From IMG/VR virus record IMGVR_UViG_3300047095_000666, positions 1 to 64,000 of that record: 64,000 bases of DNA; one strand, written 5' to 3'. Source of the DNA: a virus. The notes beneath the pieces are model-generated. The model did not search any database, had not been told where the DNA came from, and saw nothing but the letters and a program-made list of their open reading frames with translations. Positions 1 through 7,952 of the stretch are shown piece by piece. Numbering within the stretch: position 1 is the stretch's first letter; every line of letters begins with the position of its first letter. Both the position numbers and the translations under genes were made by a program.

Positions 1-2
1 TC

Positions 3-521
3 CGCGACGACCTGACGGCATCGGTGTTGGGCAGGATGAAAGACTGCCCTACGATGACGTGGGAGGAAGCTAGGAAGACTCCTCCTAAAGAGGTCGGAAT
101 CGATCTCCACAGACAACGAGAATCCTTGCAGCCGCCGCCGACTAAGTGCCATTGGGTGTCGTTAAAGCAAGAGTGGACGATGTACGGGGAGAAGTCGAAG
201 CCATACTACTACGCCGTCAACATTGCAGTCCAGCAACCGTCCAACAGGCCGATGGTCATGGAGAACCGGTTCCTACTGGACGTCATGAAGGTGGTGGTGG
301 ACGGAGAACCCTTCCCGAAGGACATGGACGTGGGGGAGCGGCGCAGGCTGCTCTACCTGCTGGACGAGTCGTTCGAGGAGGACCCGATGTACTTCAACCA
401 GTTCATGGTAGAGATCCACAACTACGAGCCACTTCTGAGGGAGATAGAAACGGTGGAGTTGTCCCTGTCGAAGACCCTGAACGCGATGCGTAAGGAGGCT
501 CTGAGGAGGAAGAAATCATGA
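3..521 (+). CDS. Hypothetical protein, 5' end probably outside the window
   Basis: The reading frame is open from the left edge to a TGA at 519-521. The first possible starts inside the window (GTG 24, ATG 36, ATG 52) lack a convincing ribosome site, so the gene probably begins upstream. The visible product is about 165-172 residues, with an acidic central part and a Lys/Arg-rich tail ending in RRKKS. I do not recognise a family. The stop overlaps the next start (ATGA), so it belongs to an operon with the two genes that follow. Function unknown; coding status is well supported by length and the overlap. Confidence 0.75.
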   Translation, partial: RDDLTASVLGRMKDCPTMTWEEARKTPPKEVGIDLHRQRESLQPPPTKCHWVSLKQEWTMYGEKSKPYYYAVNIAVQQPSNRPMVMENRFLLDVMKVVVDGEPFPKDMDVGERRRLLYLLDESFEEDPMYFNQFMVEIHNYEPLLREIETVELSLSKTLNAMRKEALRRKKS

Positions 522-712
522 ACGAAGACGATACGATAACCGACGCCGACCGTCTACTGTGGGCGATGACGTGCATGTGCGACCACAACTACCGGGAGTT
601 CTCGTCCCACGTACTCAGGGTGGGAGGGACCGGAGACCTGGACGACTGCAGGACGTTCGTCGATGGGAAGATACGAGAGTCGAGGCTGAAGAATGCCAAG
701 GCAGTGGTCTAG
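518..712 (+). CDS. Small hypothetical protein (64 aa)
   Basis: A 64-residue acidic protein starting with MNEDD; its ATG overlaps the upstream stop by 4 bases, and a GAGGAGGAAG ribosome site lies just before. It has two Cys residues in a TCMCDHNY segment, too few for a recognisable zinc site. The gene end overlaps the next gene by 20 bases. No family recognised. Translational coupling with both neighbours is the main support. Confidence 0.7.
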   Translation: MNEDDTITDADRLLWAMTCMCDHNYREFSSHVLRVGGTGDLDDCRTFVDGKIRESRLKNAKAVV

Positions 713-1076
713 GTTCTCCGACAACGGCTACGAGGTGTCCTCCAAGGGGGACACCCGGTTCAGCGCCCTGTACGCCAGACTCAGGGACGGCAGGACGATC
801 GAGCAGGCTTACCAGCTGGACGTGAAGGGCTACCGAGTCTGCACCGACGACTGGCGTCACGCCAAGGGGAAGCCGCCGCTGAGGGAGGGAGTCGATCTCT
901 GGGCGGAGTACAGGGGACTGTGGGAGCAGTGGGCGTCGGAGAACCCGAGGAAGATGGAAGTCCTCCGGAGGCTGTCGAGAGGGAAGACACTGACAGACAT
1001 GTTCGCCACCACAGACGTATCCCAAGCTAGGGCCTTGGCGGAGATCCTCGACGAAACGGAGGAAGAGGAGACCTGA
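693..1076 (+). CDS. Hypothetical protein (127 aa)
   Basis: Starts at ATG 693 inside the end of the previous gene and ends at TGA 1074-1076, twelve bases before a strong hairpin. The product is basic in its first half (MPRQWSRF...) and ends in an acidic stretch of Glu residues (DETEEEET). It is last in the small leftmost operon. No known domain recognised; a later GTG at 703 is an alternative start. Confidence 0.7.
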   Translation: MPRQWSRFSDNGYEVSSKGDTRFSALYARLRDGRTIEQAYQLDVKGYRVCTDDWRHAKGKPPLREGVDLWAEYRGLWEQWASENPRKMEVLRRLSRGKTLTDMFATTDVSQARALAEILDETEEEET

Positions 1077-1087
1077 CACGGTCCAGG

Positions 1088-1125
1088 AAGAATATATCGG
1101 CTTCTCGTCGATATATTCTTTTTTT
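1088..1125 (+). terminator. Intrinsic terminator, also carrying the phage AT-rich promoter-like box
   Basis: A perfect 12-bp inverted repeat (AAGAATATATCG / CGATATATTCTT) with a 9-base loop is followed by five more T residues. This is a good rho-independent terminator for the leftmost operon. The right arm, GATATATTCTT, also resembles the AT-rich box found before many operons in this window (for example on the minus strand at 58690-58703), so it may in addition drive the gene at 1154. Confidence 0.75.
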
Positions 1126-1153
1126 GATGGAATTTCATACGAAGGGGAAGAGA

Positions 1154-1837
1154 ATGAACCTACAAGAGGTCATGGACGCATCCAGACTTGATATACCACC
1201 AGCTAGGACGCAGATGGCGATGAGGGACGGCACCGAGGTGCTGGTCGTCCACTACCCTCTGCGGTCGTACGCCATGACCGCGAAGCCCTACGTCCACCAC
1301 GCCAACGCTCTGAGACAGTTCCTCCAGAAGAGGATCACCGAGGAGTGGATGAAGCTGGGTCTCGTCGACTCGGTAGTTGGAGCGACTGACGACGCAGATC
1401 ATCCGGCAGAGTCGAAGTGGGTACGCTTCCAAGCAAACAATTTCGGAGTGACCGGGGTAATCAGTCGGGATGGCCTCGGCAATTTCACTGGTAAGATCGG
1501 CGTGGAAGTGAGCGTATGGCTCAGAGCGCCTTGGCTCCACCGGATGATGCTCGATTTCCCGCTGTTCTCCGACATGCTGATGATCTCGGCGACCGGGGAC
1601 GAGTTCCCGGAGGGGACCAAGGAGGAAGACCGCAAGCCCATGCTGACGCTGGTCGCCAGTGAGCTCCTCGAAGACATCTCTTACATGGAAGAGTTCTGCA
1701 TCGACTTCTTCCACGAGTACAGCCTGTTCAGGCAGGCGACCAATGGGGCCGAGAAGGCCATCCAGTGGCACATCAACAAACTCATCAAGGAAAGGATGAA
1801 ACAATGTCATCGTACAAAGAGATCGTCAAGGCGCTAG
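1154..1837 (+). CDS. Hypothetical protein (227 aa)
   Basis: The frame opens at 1124, but ATG 1154 is preferred because GAAGGGGAAGAG lies directly upstream and 1124 sits next to the terminator T-run. The product is 227 residues with mixed alpha/beta composition. Its Lys/Arg-rich end (HRTKRSSRR) overlaps the next gene by 34 bases. No domain recognised. First gene of an operon running to about 4305. Confidence 0.75.
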   Translation: MNLQEVMDASRLDIPPARTQMAMRDGTEVLVVHYPLRSYAMTAKPYVHHANALRQFLQKRITEEWMKLGLVDSVVGATDDADHPAESKWVRFQANNFGVTGVISRDGLGNFTGKIGVEVSVWLRAPWLHRMMLDFPLFSDMLMISATGDEFPEGTKEEDRKPMLTLVASELLEDISYMEEFCIDFFHEYSLFRQATNGAEKAIQWHINKLIKERMKQCHRTKRSSRR

Positions 1838-2502
1838 GCTCCGACCCCAGCCTAGCGAATGCCGTGATGAACGCGATCCACATGCGCAGCGGCGGGACTT
1901 CTCCGACGATCAAGTTCAACTGCGACGTCGACGACATGAAGTACATCATGCTAGGCGACGACTTCCTAGTGGACAAGCAGCGGCTCTCCGAGCTGATTGA
2001 CCAGGGCCGGATCAAGGTCTTCGTGGAGGACGCCGTCTCCATGATCCTAGAGCAGCTGGAGGGAGAGAAGACCCTCCAGCCGGGGTACGTCTTCCCCCAC
2101 TACGACGACCCGGAGAACGACGAGCGTTCCGACATCGAGACCCAGAGTCCCTACGTCGTGGTCACCAGCGAGGTGTGGTACCCGCCCCCGGCACCGAGGC
2201 AGGCGGAGGTCCGCTGGGAGCACAAGTGCTTCTTCGACATCGACGACGACGCGTTCAAGAGGAACCGCTTTCTTCTCGAAGCGGTGGCCTGCTGCGTGGG
2301 GATGGACTTCTGCCCGGACAACTCGTGGGAGGACCGCCAGAGGATCCTGACCCTCTACGGCGGCGCGTTCAAGACTTCGAGGCTGACCGTCCTCGGTAGG
2401 GTGCTGGTCTCGTTCGAGCCCTTCAGGAGGGCGTTCGAGGCGATCAACCCCACGGTCAACAAGATCCTTGAAGAGATCAAGGAAAAGAAACTTTCTTACT
2501 GA
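1804..2502 (+). CDS. Hypothetical protein (232 aa)
   Basis: ATG 1804 follows AAGGAAAGGATGAAACA, a strong ribosome site; the upstream ATG at 1765 has none and would lie deep inside the preceding gene. The 232-residue product is acidic, with several DD pairs and two adjacent Cys (ACCVGMDFC), and ends EEIKEKKLSY. General composition resembles the preceding protein, and a distant relationship is possible but not demonstrable by eye. Function unknown. Confidence 0.85.
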   Translation: MSSYKEIVKALGSDPSLANAVMNAIHMRSGGTSPTIKFNCDVDDMKYIMLGDDFLVDKQRLSELIDQGRIKVFVEDAVSMILEQLEGEKTLQPGYVFPHYDDPENDERSDIETQSPYVVVTSEVWYPPPAPRQAEVRWEHKCFFDIDDDAFKRNRFLLEAVACCVGMDFCPDNSWEDRQRILTLYGGAFKTSRLTVLGRVLVSFEPFRRAFEAINPTVNKILEEIKEKKLSY

Positions 2503-2513
2503 GAGGAACCATA

Positions 2514-3890
2514 ATGAGCAAGAAGAACTTCACGGCAGTGCGCGAGGGCAACTCCCTCAAGGTCATGTGCGACGGTGTAGAGATCCTAGACACGACGTGC
2601 GACCGCTTCGGGATCGAGCTCAACACCTACGACATCGCGCTGATGACGACCAAAGTGGACCTCTCCCCGAAGGACGTCGCCGAGATGCTGAAGGTCATCA
2701 AGAACGTCTATGATCCGGGTAAGAAGGAGATCCCTCCTTACAAGGCATCGCTCTTCCGCAACGGGGAGCACGTCACTCACGTCAAGTCCGGAGACGTCTA
2801 CGTCGTAGTCGGCACTCCCTCCGACGGCTACATCATCGAGGAGACTCTGGAGCACGCCTACTGCTACAAGAAGCTCAAGCCAAAGAACATCGCCGAGATG
2901 AATCGCAAGTGGATCCGCTCCCAGACGAAGATGGAGGACGGTCGCTTCGTCTCCGGGTCCACCGAGAAGGCGCAAGAGGGCGTGTTGCAGGGCAACCCCT
3001 GTGGAGAAGTACTGATCCCGGCTTCTTCAGACCACCGGCTCATGAGCACGTCACCGATGGGCGTCGGAACTTACTCTCAGGAGCAGATCGACTCTCACAA
3101 TGCGTTAATGAAAAATTTACAGGAAAAAGCAATGAAAAGCGTTTGCGATACATCTTCGTTATCAGATCTGAAAAAGTTTCTCGATGATCACCTGACTGAA
3201 GCGATGTGCTTCGACCCGTTAATGATCTCTTCCGGCTATCCGGCTATCGAAGACTTCAACGAAGCTCTCATCCGTTCCAAGCTCGAAGATTTCTACCGGG
3301 TGGAGGGGGCGAAGCGGTTCGAAGTGAAAGAAATCTCATTCAACAACTTCGAGTATGACCGTTTGCAGAACCGAGTCCGCTTCCGCATCGTCATGTCTGT
3401 CCAGGGATTCGAGGACTTTTACTGCGACTTCGTGGTGAACAATCTACCTTCGAAGAAGAGCACTGGCGGCTCCACATTCGACGGAGTCCTGACCTCCAAC
3501 GAGATCGAGAGGGCCGCAGACAAGGCGATCGAGATGGGCTACGACGGCAAGGACCGGGAGATCGTCTTCAAGGCGGCGCACGCAGTCGGTCTGGGGAGCC
3601 TGATCCCCTCTCTGCTCAACGAGATGGGGAACGCCGTCCCGAACGTGGTCAGCATCCAGAGAGCAGCGGACCGGAAGCTGGAGGAGAAGAAGACTGCGCA
3701 GGTTTCCGGGGTTAGCGCCGCAGCCACCTCATCCGGCGACGGCGGGTCCATCTTCGGAGAAGTGCTGGAAGCCGTGGGCGACGTAGCGATGGGTGCGCTC
3801 GACTCGGTGGGCGACGTCTGCTCCGGGATCGGGGAGTGCGCCGGGGAGGTGGTGGGAGGCATCCTTTCCGGGATAGGCGACGGTCTTTGA
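2514..3890 (+). CDS. Large hypothetical protein with Gly/Ala-rich hydrophobic tail (458 aa)
   Basis: 458 residues, start ATG 2514 after GAGGAACCATA. Residues 1-390 are soluble-looking with a long charged middle. The last ~55 residues are small and glycine-rich (GSIFGEVLEAVGDVAMGALD and repeated GD.V/G.G steps) and could form a membrane-interacting or self-associating helix. The stretch at 3098-3190 is markedly AT-richer and uses TTA/AAA codons unlike its surroundings, suggesting a mosaic joint inside the gene. Product family not recognised. Confidence 0.85.
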   Translation: MSKKNFTAVREGNSLKVMCDGVEILDTTCDRFGIELNTYDIALMTTKVDLSPKDVAEMLKVIKNVYDPGKKEIPPYKASLFRNGEHVTHVKSGDVYVVVGTPSDGYIIEETLEHAYCYKKLKPKNIAEMNRKWIRSQTKMEDGRFVSGSTEKAQEGVLQGNPCGEVLIPASSDHRLMSTSPMGVGTYSQEQIDSHNALMKNLQEKAMKSVCDTSSLSDLKKFLDDHLTEAMCFDPLMISSGYPAIEDFNEALIRSKLEDFYRVEGAKRFEVKEISFNNFEYDRLQNRVRFRIVMSVQGFEDFYCDFVVNNLPSKKSTGGSTFDGVLTSNEIERAADKAIEMGYDGKDREIVFKAAHAVGLGSLIPSLLNEMGNAVPNVVSIQRAADRKLEEKKTAQVSGVSAAATSSGDGGSIFGEVLEAVGDVAMGALDSVGDVCSGIGECAGEVVGGILSGIGDGL

Positions 3891-3901
3891 AGGAGACAGG
3901 T

Positions 3902-4093
3902 ATGGTAGACATGGGACAGGCCGACTCCGGCCTATACAGGAAGCCAGTATCGGAGCAGCATGTTATGTGCTGGACTAGGGCCTTGGGGCTTGCCGCCAAG
4001 GAGATGGGGTACGGATCCTACATGGATGTACCGGAGAGAGATGTCGATGCCCTGAAGGAGAGGGCTAGGGACATCCAGAGGGGTAAACAATGA
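3902..4093 (+). CDS. Small hypothetical protein (63 aa)
   Basis: ATG 3902 lies 11 bases after the previous stop and follows GAAGGAGACAGGT. The longer frame from 3836 would overlap the preceding gene without a ribosome site. The 63-residue product contains a Cys/Trp centre (MCWTRALG) and a charged C-terminal helix (DALKERARDIQRGKQ). The stop overlaps the next ATG (ATGA). Function unknown. Confidence 0.75.
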   Translation: MVDMGQADSGLYRKPVSEQHVMCWTRALGLAAKEMGYGSYMDVPERDVDALKERARDIQRGKQ

Positions 4094-4305
4094 GCTACGA
4101 GAAGCACACCGTCTGCCACACTGCCGAGGACCTGTTCGAGGCACTGAAGGAGATCCCTCAGGGGTACAGAGAGAAGATGGAGCTGCAGTTCGTGCCAGAC
4201 GAGGACGTTCCGGACGGAGAGGTACACGTCAACGCGTACTTCGTGGCTTCCTCCGAGACGGACACCGGGTACGAGTCCGGCCTGCAGATCTGCTCCAACT
4301 GCTGA
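4090..4305 (+). CDS. Small hypothetical acidic protein (71 aa)
   Basis: 71 residues, coupled to the previous gene by ATGA overlap. Acidic (VPDEDVPDGE), with two Cys near the C-terminus (QICSNC). The last gene before a large inverted repeat. No domain recognised. Confidence 0.75.
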   Translation: MSYEKHTVCHTAEDLFEALKEIPQGYREKMELQFVPDEDVPDGEVHVNAYFVASSETDTGYESGLQICSNC

Positions 4306-4309
4306 AGTG

Positions 4310-4364
4310 AGAATCCTAGGAGGGACGAAAAGGTGCCAAAACCAATTTTTCCCTCCAGGATTCT
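4310..4364 (+). terminator. Long inverted repeat after the operon (possible terminator or RNA element)
   Basis: AGAATCCTAGGAGGGA pairs with TCCCTCCAGGATTCT, a ~15-bp stem with a single bulge and a 24-base loop, beginning five bases after the stop at 4305. No classical T-run follows (AGTTTAAAAAG). The unusually long loop with AAAACC/AAAAGG runs separates it from the tight terminators elsewhere in the window. A second small hairpin (GCCCC/GGGGC, 4425-4439) sits directly before the next ribosome site. Either transcript processing or termination is possible. Confidence 0.55.
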
Positions 4365-4453
4365 AGTTTAAAAAGTACCAAAATCGCCCTCACGGTTGCG
4401 GATCGCGCCTGCGAGCATACGATGGCCCCTTCTCGGGGCAGAAAGGAACTATC

Positions 4454-5206
4454 ATGGCATCAATCAAGGATTTACTGAAACGTAGGAAGCAGGAGCAGGC
4501 GCTGTCTGACGACGAGAAGCCGGAGTTCGACATAATGAACTACGACATCCGGGACCAGCTGTTCGACAGGATGGACGCGGTGCTGAAAGTCTCCCAGAAG
4601 TTGCTGATGCCGTACGCCAACGAAGAGATCCGATCTCTGGTGACGCGGTACGGCGCTGACATCCGGGACCAGAAGCCCATATTCACGGTCGAGGGGGACG
4701 CCCACGAGGGCGACCTCACCTCCGTGTACCCGAAGGCCCGTGACGCCCTGTCCAAGAGGATCTGGGCTGGTGCCTACGCCGTCCAACAGTACTCGCACAT
4801 CTCGGAGTTCCTCAAGACTGCGAAGCAGGCGTTCGAGCTGAAGTGCGGCCTACCCGTTCGCGGCTCTCTGGACCGGGTGGAGTTCTACATGGATGAAGAG
4901 GACCGCGACCACGAACCCGCGATCCCCGAGACGCTGGTCGTTCGTTACGAGGTCTTCTATCCCGAGGAGTTCGACATCCAGTGCCACGCCGTCATGAGCG
5001 AGCTGGACCTGTGCGCCAAGGAAGCCGGTTACTTGGTGGTCGGCTCCACAGACCACATGCAGACGCAGTACGGCACTCGGTACAAGCATCCTGACCATCC
5101 CGAAGAGGAGCTTGCGATAGAGCTGTTCTGCGGAGACGAATTCGACCCGAACGACCCGATACGGGTTAACGCGATCTGGGTCTCGTTCGAGATCGAGAAC
5201 GAATGA
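4454..5206 (+). CDS. Hypothetical protein (250 aa)
   Basis: 250 residues, ATG 4454 preceded by AGAAAGGAACTATC. The N-terminus is basic (IKDLLKRRKQEQ) and the rest acidic with evenly spread aromatic residues, typical of a folded globular protein. It heads an operon of at least four genes with successive ATGA overlaps (4454-6616). A small GCCCC/GGGGC hairpin lies at its leader. No family recognised. Confidence 0.85.
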   Translation: MASIKDLLKRRKQEQALSDDEKPEFDIMNYDIRDQLFDRMDAVLKVSQKLLMPYANEEIRSLVTRYGADIRDQKPIFTVEGDAHEGDLTSVYPKARDALSKRIWAGAYAVQQYSHISEFLKTAKQAFELKCGLPVRGSLDRVEFYMDEEDRDHEPAIPETLVVRYEVFYPEEFDIQCHAVMSELDLCAKEAGYLVVGSTDHMQTQYGTRYKHPDHPEEELAIELFCGDEFDPNDPIRVNAIWVSFEIENE

Positions 5207-5925
5207 GTCTGGCGCACGACATCGGCACCCCGGCATACATGGCTGTGGTGCTGTTCGACGACGATTACACCACCAACCTGAAGGATCCGTTCGAGGACCA
5301 CTCCCACCCCGACTGGAGGGGGAGCAACGTCGACACCCTCATGGGGATCATCGACCGTGGACTGAAGAACGACCGGATGAAGAAGATGGGCACCAACCCC
5401 GACCCGTTCATGGGAGGTGCCGACTCGGTGGTCGCGGACGTCTTCGGCAGGTCAGAGGACTACGTCGATCCGGGATGGAGCATGGACGTCTTCATCACTA
5501 CCGAAGAGGTGCCGGAGATCCACCAGTTCAAGAAGCGTTACTGCTTCGAGTCCTGGACCGAGATACAGTGCTGGATTGCTCTGGAGCGAATCGGTGAGCT
5601 GGCGCTGTCTATGGGGATGGAGCTGGTGACCGACGAGCGGAAGCCTGCCGAGAACCCCAAGGGAGAAGCGATCACTCGCGAGTACCGCGACGAGGCGCTC
5701 GGAGTCACCGCTGCGGTCGTCCTGAAGCTGGACGAGTACAGGGTCAGCGGGTGGCTGAGACAGTTCGACGTAGACAGCGAATCGGTACAGAACGAGATCG
5801 AGATCTACTGGAGGATCTCGATCGGCAGCGACTTCGGATTTTGCAAGCCGGTGCCGGAGGTTCTGAAGTCCAAGAAGATCAAAAACAAGCTGGCGCAAGC
5901 CCGATTAGAAAGGAAGAAAGTATGA
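5203..5925 (+). CDS. Hypothetical protein (240 aa)
   Basis: 240 residues; ATG overlaps the previous stop. Rich in Asp in the first 40 residues (VLFDDDYTTN) and Lys-rich at the C-terminus (KKIKNKLAQARLERKKV). Ends with ATGA overlap to the next gene. Size and composition resemble the preceding 250-residue protein, so the pair may be distant paralogues, but no alignment was possible. Function unknown. Confidence 0.85.
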   Translation: MSLAHDIGTPAYMAVVLFDDDYTTNLKDPFEDHSHPDWRGSNVDTLMGIIDRGLKNDRMKKMGTNPDPFMGGADSVVADVFGRSEDYVDPGWSMDVFITTEEVPEIHQFKKRYCFESWTEIQCWIALERIGELALSMGMELVTDERKPAENPKGEAITREYRDEALGVTAAVVLKLDEYRVSGWLRQFDVDSESVQNEIEIYWRISIGSDFGFCKPVPEVLKSKKIKNKLAQARLERKKV

Positions 5926-6263
5926 GCTCTGATGACGGAAGGATCCCGCTGTTCGAGCGGGAAGGTTTCATAATCTGTTTCGAGGCTCTGGACGAGATGG
6001 ACTCCGTCCGAGACCACTTCAAGCGGACCGGGATGGAAAAGAAGCAGATCGACTCCCTCCAGCGGAAGCTCGGGAGCGGGAAGGCCGTCTGGTTCCAAGC
6101 GATCGTCTCCGCTTGGAAGGACGGGAGGCAGCTCGGAGAGGCTTCTCTGGGCGGGTGCTTCTACAGCTCCTTCGAGGAGTTCTACAAGACAGAGGGAGAC
6201 TACTTCGACGACCTCGCGAACCAAGCAATCGCAGAAGCAAAGGAGAAAGCATGTACAAAGTGA
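5922..6263 (+). CDS. Hypothetical protein (113 aa)
   Basis: Start ATG 5922 sits in an ATGA overlap and follows AAAGGAAGAAAGT. The frame extends further upstream, but only as a shadow of the previous gene. The 113-residue product has an aromatic core (WFQAIVSAWK, GCFYSSFEEFY) and an alanine/lysine helix at the end. No domain recognised. Its end overlaps the next gene by 13 bases. Confidence 0.8.
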   Translation: MSSDDGRIPLFEREGFIICFEALDEMDSVRDHFKRTGMEKKQIDSLQRKLGSGKAVWFQAIVSAWKDGRQLGEASLGGCFYSSFEEFYKTEGDYFDDLANQAIAEAKEKACTK

Positions 6264-6616
6264 CGATTGAGCAGCTGGCGAACGCCAAATTCCAAGAACC
6301 CCGCGACCTGTGGACGATCTGGGCCGGAGAGGGTAACGGAGTCCATGTGGCGTCGATGCACCCTTCCATGAAGACGCAGGAGCGCCGCGAGATGAGCAAG
6401 AAGGTGACCGACCTGATGAACGGGACGATCCAGCCGGTAGAAGGAGAGGTGTGGGCTTGGGTCTCCAACCACGCGCTGTCCCTGAACGGCGTCAAGAAGA
6501 TCGTGGTATCCACCCACCTCCCCTTGGACGTCCGAGACTGGCTGGTCAAGGAAATGCTCCGGAGGATGAACGCCAGCGTCAAGCAACTCTGCGGGCAGAT
6601 CCCTCCTGCTCTGTGA
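6251..6616 (+). CDS. Hypothetical protein (121 aa)
   Basis: ATG 6251 follows AAAGGAGAAAGC within the end of the previous gene. The product (MYKVTIEQLANAKFQ...) has 121 residues, is basic and contains several Trp. Last gene of the 4454-6616 operon. No family recognised. Upstream in-frame ATG 6113 is rejected because it lies within the coding part of the preceding gene and lacks a ribosome site. Confidence 0.8.
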   Translation: MYKVTIEQLANAKFQEPRDLWTIWAGEGNGVHVASMHPSMKTQERREMSKKVTDLMNGTIQPVEGEVWAWVSNHALSLNGVKKIVVSTHLPLDVRDWLVKEMLRRMNASVKQLCGQIPPAL

Positions 6617-6655
6617 TGTGTAAGCAGCCTAAGTAACTATGAAAGGAAACTGATC

Positions 6656-7042
6656 ATGGATGCACTACGCATCGAATTTCAACCAAAAGAAGGCCAAGCT
6701 GATATTCTATACCGTGGGAAGAACGGGTGGTCTAGCTGCAGAGGACTGGAAATCTGGGACTTCCAACACGACGCTTCCCAAGTGACCATCACTCCAATGA
6801 ACTCTCGCGGCATTACTGCTAGCTGTGAGATCAATCTTCCAAAGGATCCAACGATCCTGACTCAAATCGGGAATCATTTCCTTGCACTTGCTTCGGAGTC
6901 GTTGTCCGATGCAAGTCCTAAGTACAATCCAGTCGAACTTGGCGTCATACGGGGGTATCGTTCCTACACAAAGGACTACGAGTGCTCTGACGACGAAGCT
7001 CTGAAACGCTGCATTGAACTTCTGAATCAACAAAACGCATGA
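6656..7042 (+). CDS. Hypothetical protein with AT-richer composition (128 aa)
   Basis: 128 residues, ATG 6656 after GAAAGGAAACTGATC. Codon use is clearly AT-richer than the genes on either side, which suggests a different history. The sequence is mixed alpha/beta and ends in a helix (ALKRCIELLNQQNA). Stop overlaps the following ATG (ATGA), so it is translated with the next gene. Function unknown. Confidence 0.8.
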   Translation: MDALRIEFQPKEGQADILYRGKNGWSSCRGLEIWDFQHDASQVTITPMNSRGITASCEINLPKDPTILTQIGNHFLALASESLSDASPKYNPVELGVIRGYRSYTKDYECSDDEALKRCIELLNQQNA

Positions 7043-7596
7043 CACCCATCCAAAAAGAGATCTTCGACTCCATCGGAAGGTTCATCGCCGAGACCGGAGC
7101 TACCTCCTGCAACGCGGCAGACTACACCTCGATTCCGGGCTTCGTCTGCTGCGCGTGGATGGACCTGCACGACGACATCGACTACGGTGTCACGAAGGAA
7201 AAGCCCCACTTCCATCTGAAGCCAGTTTGGTGGGACGAGGACGCACGTCTGCTTCACCAGTACAGGAGGAAGTGGCTCTCGACGCCGCTGTCGCCCGAGG
7301 TGGTCAGAATCAACGCCGCTAGAGCGCATGGCCTAGCGCCCAGCAAGATCGCCGACGAACTGGTCAGGTTGAACCACCCGAACTTTCCGGAGTTCAGAGA
7401 GTGGGAAGATCAAGCGACCTTCCGTGGGAGATCCTGGGACTCGGGAGATCCGATCAGGATCGTCTGGCTTTGGAACGACGTGAAGAAGGGAGAATTCTAC
7501 TCCAACGACAGCAGGTCTCCTCGCTTCAAGGACGAATCGGAAATTCTCAAATACATCAGAAAGGAGTTCAAGTGGCACATGGAACAATCGAGCTAG
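7039..7596 (+). CDS. Hypothetical protein (185 aa)
   Basis: 185 residues, coupled to the previous gene by ATGA. Trp-rich (several WMD, VWWDED, WLSTP segments) and with a helical middle (INAARAHGLAPSKIADELV) that has the look of a small helical DNA-binding segment, though this is only an impression. The next gene starts inside its last codons. No family recognised. Confidence 0.8.
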   Translation: MTPIQKEIFDSIGRFIAETGATSCNAADYTSIPGFVCCAWMDLHDDIDYGVTKEKPHFHLKPVWWDEDARLLHQYRRKWLSTPLSPEVVRINAARAHGLAPSKIADELVRLNHPNFPEFREWEDQATFRGRSWDSGDPIRIVWLWNDVKKGEFYSNDSRSPRFKDESEILKYIRKEFKWHMEQSS

Positions 7597-7817
7597 AATA
7601 CGAAGATCTGAAGAAGATAATCCAAGGTAAGGTAGTATTTCGCCGTTGTCCGGACTGCGATGGAACCGGCGTATTCTTCTACACCGAAGAGAGCGATGAA
7701 CCCGTATCTCAGAAGAAATACGAAGAAGCCGGTGGGGACAGCAACGTCGAGAACAGCACCGAGTGTTGCAACACCTGTAATGGACTCTGCTACGTTACCA
7801 ATGATATTAGGATTTAA
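7572..7817 (+). CDS. Small DnaJ-type zinc-finger protein (81 aa)
   Basis: GTG 7572 is chosen as start because AAGGAG lies eight bases upstream; the frame before it is a shadow of the preceding gene. The 81-residue product contains CPDCDGTG and, about 40 residues later, CNTCNGLC. These are two CxxCxG modules like those of the cysteine-rich zinc-binding domain of DnaJ co-chaperones, without a J domain. It could bind unfolded protein or simply form a structural zinc site. Last gene before a terminator. Confidence 0.75.
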   Translation: MAHGTIELEYEDLKKIIQGKVVFRRCPDCDGTGVFFYTEESDEPVSQKKYEEAGGDSNVENSTECCNTCNGLCYVTNDIRI

Positions 7818-7846
7818 GATCAAAAGATAAAGCAAGATGGTTTTAT

Positions 7847-7883
7847 GAAGAAGGGAGTTTGTTCTCTCTCTTCTTTTTTTTTT
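7847..7883 (+). terminator. Rho-independent terminator
   Basis: An inverted repeat (GAAGAAGGGAG with CTCTCTTCTT, one G-U pair) is followed by a run of ten T residues. It closes the operon ending with the zinc-finger gene. Confidence 0.8.
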
Positions 7884-7904
7884 CGGATCTGCTTCTTTAA
7901 TCGA

Positions 7905-7914
7905 CATATATAAT
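7905..7914 (+). promoter_or_regulatory. AT-rich promoter box CATATATAAT
   Basis: CATATATAAT lies 39 bases before the start of the next gene and directly after a terminator. The near-identical GATATATAAT is at 11237-11246 in the same setting, and related boxes precede other operons. No convincing -35 element of the bacterial housekeeping type is visible. Confidence 0.6.
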
Positions 7915-7952
7915 TAGAATGTGTACAACCAGTTCCATTGAAAGGAAAGCAG

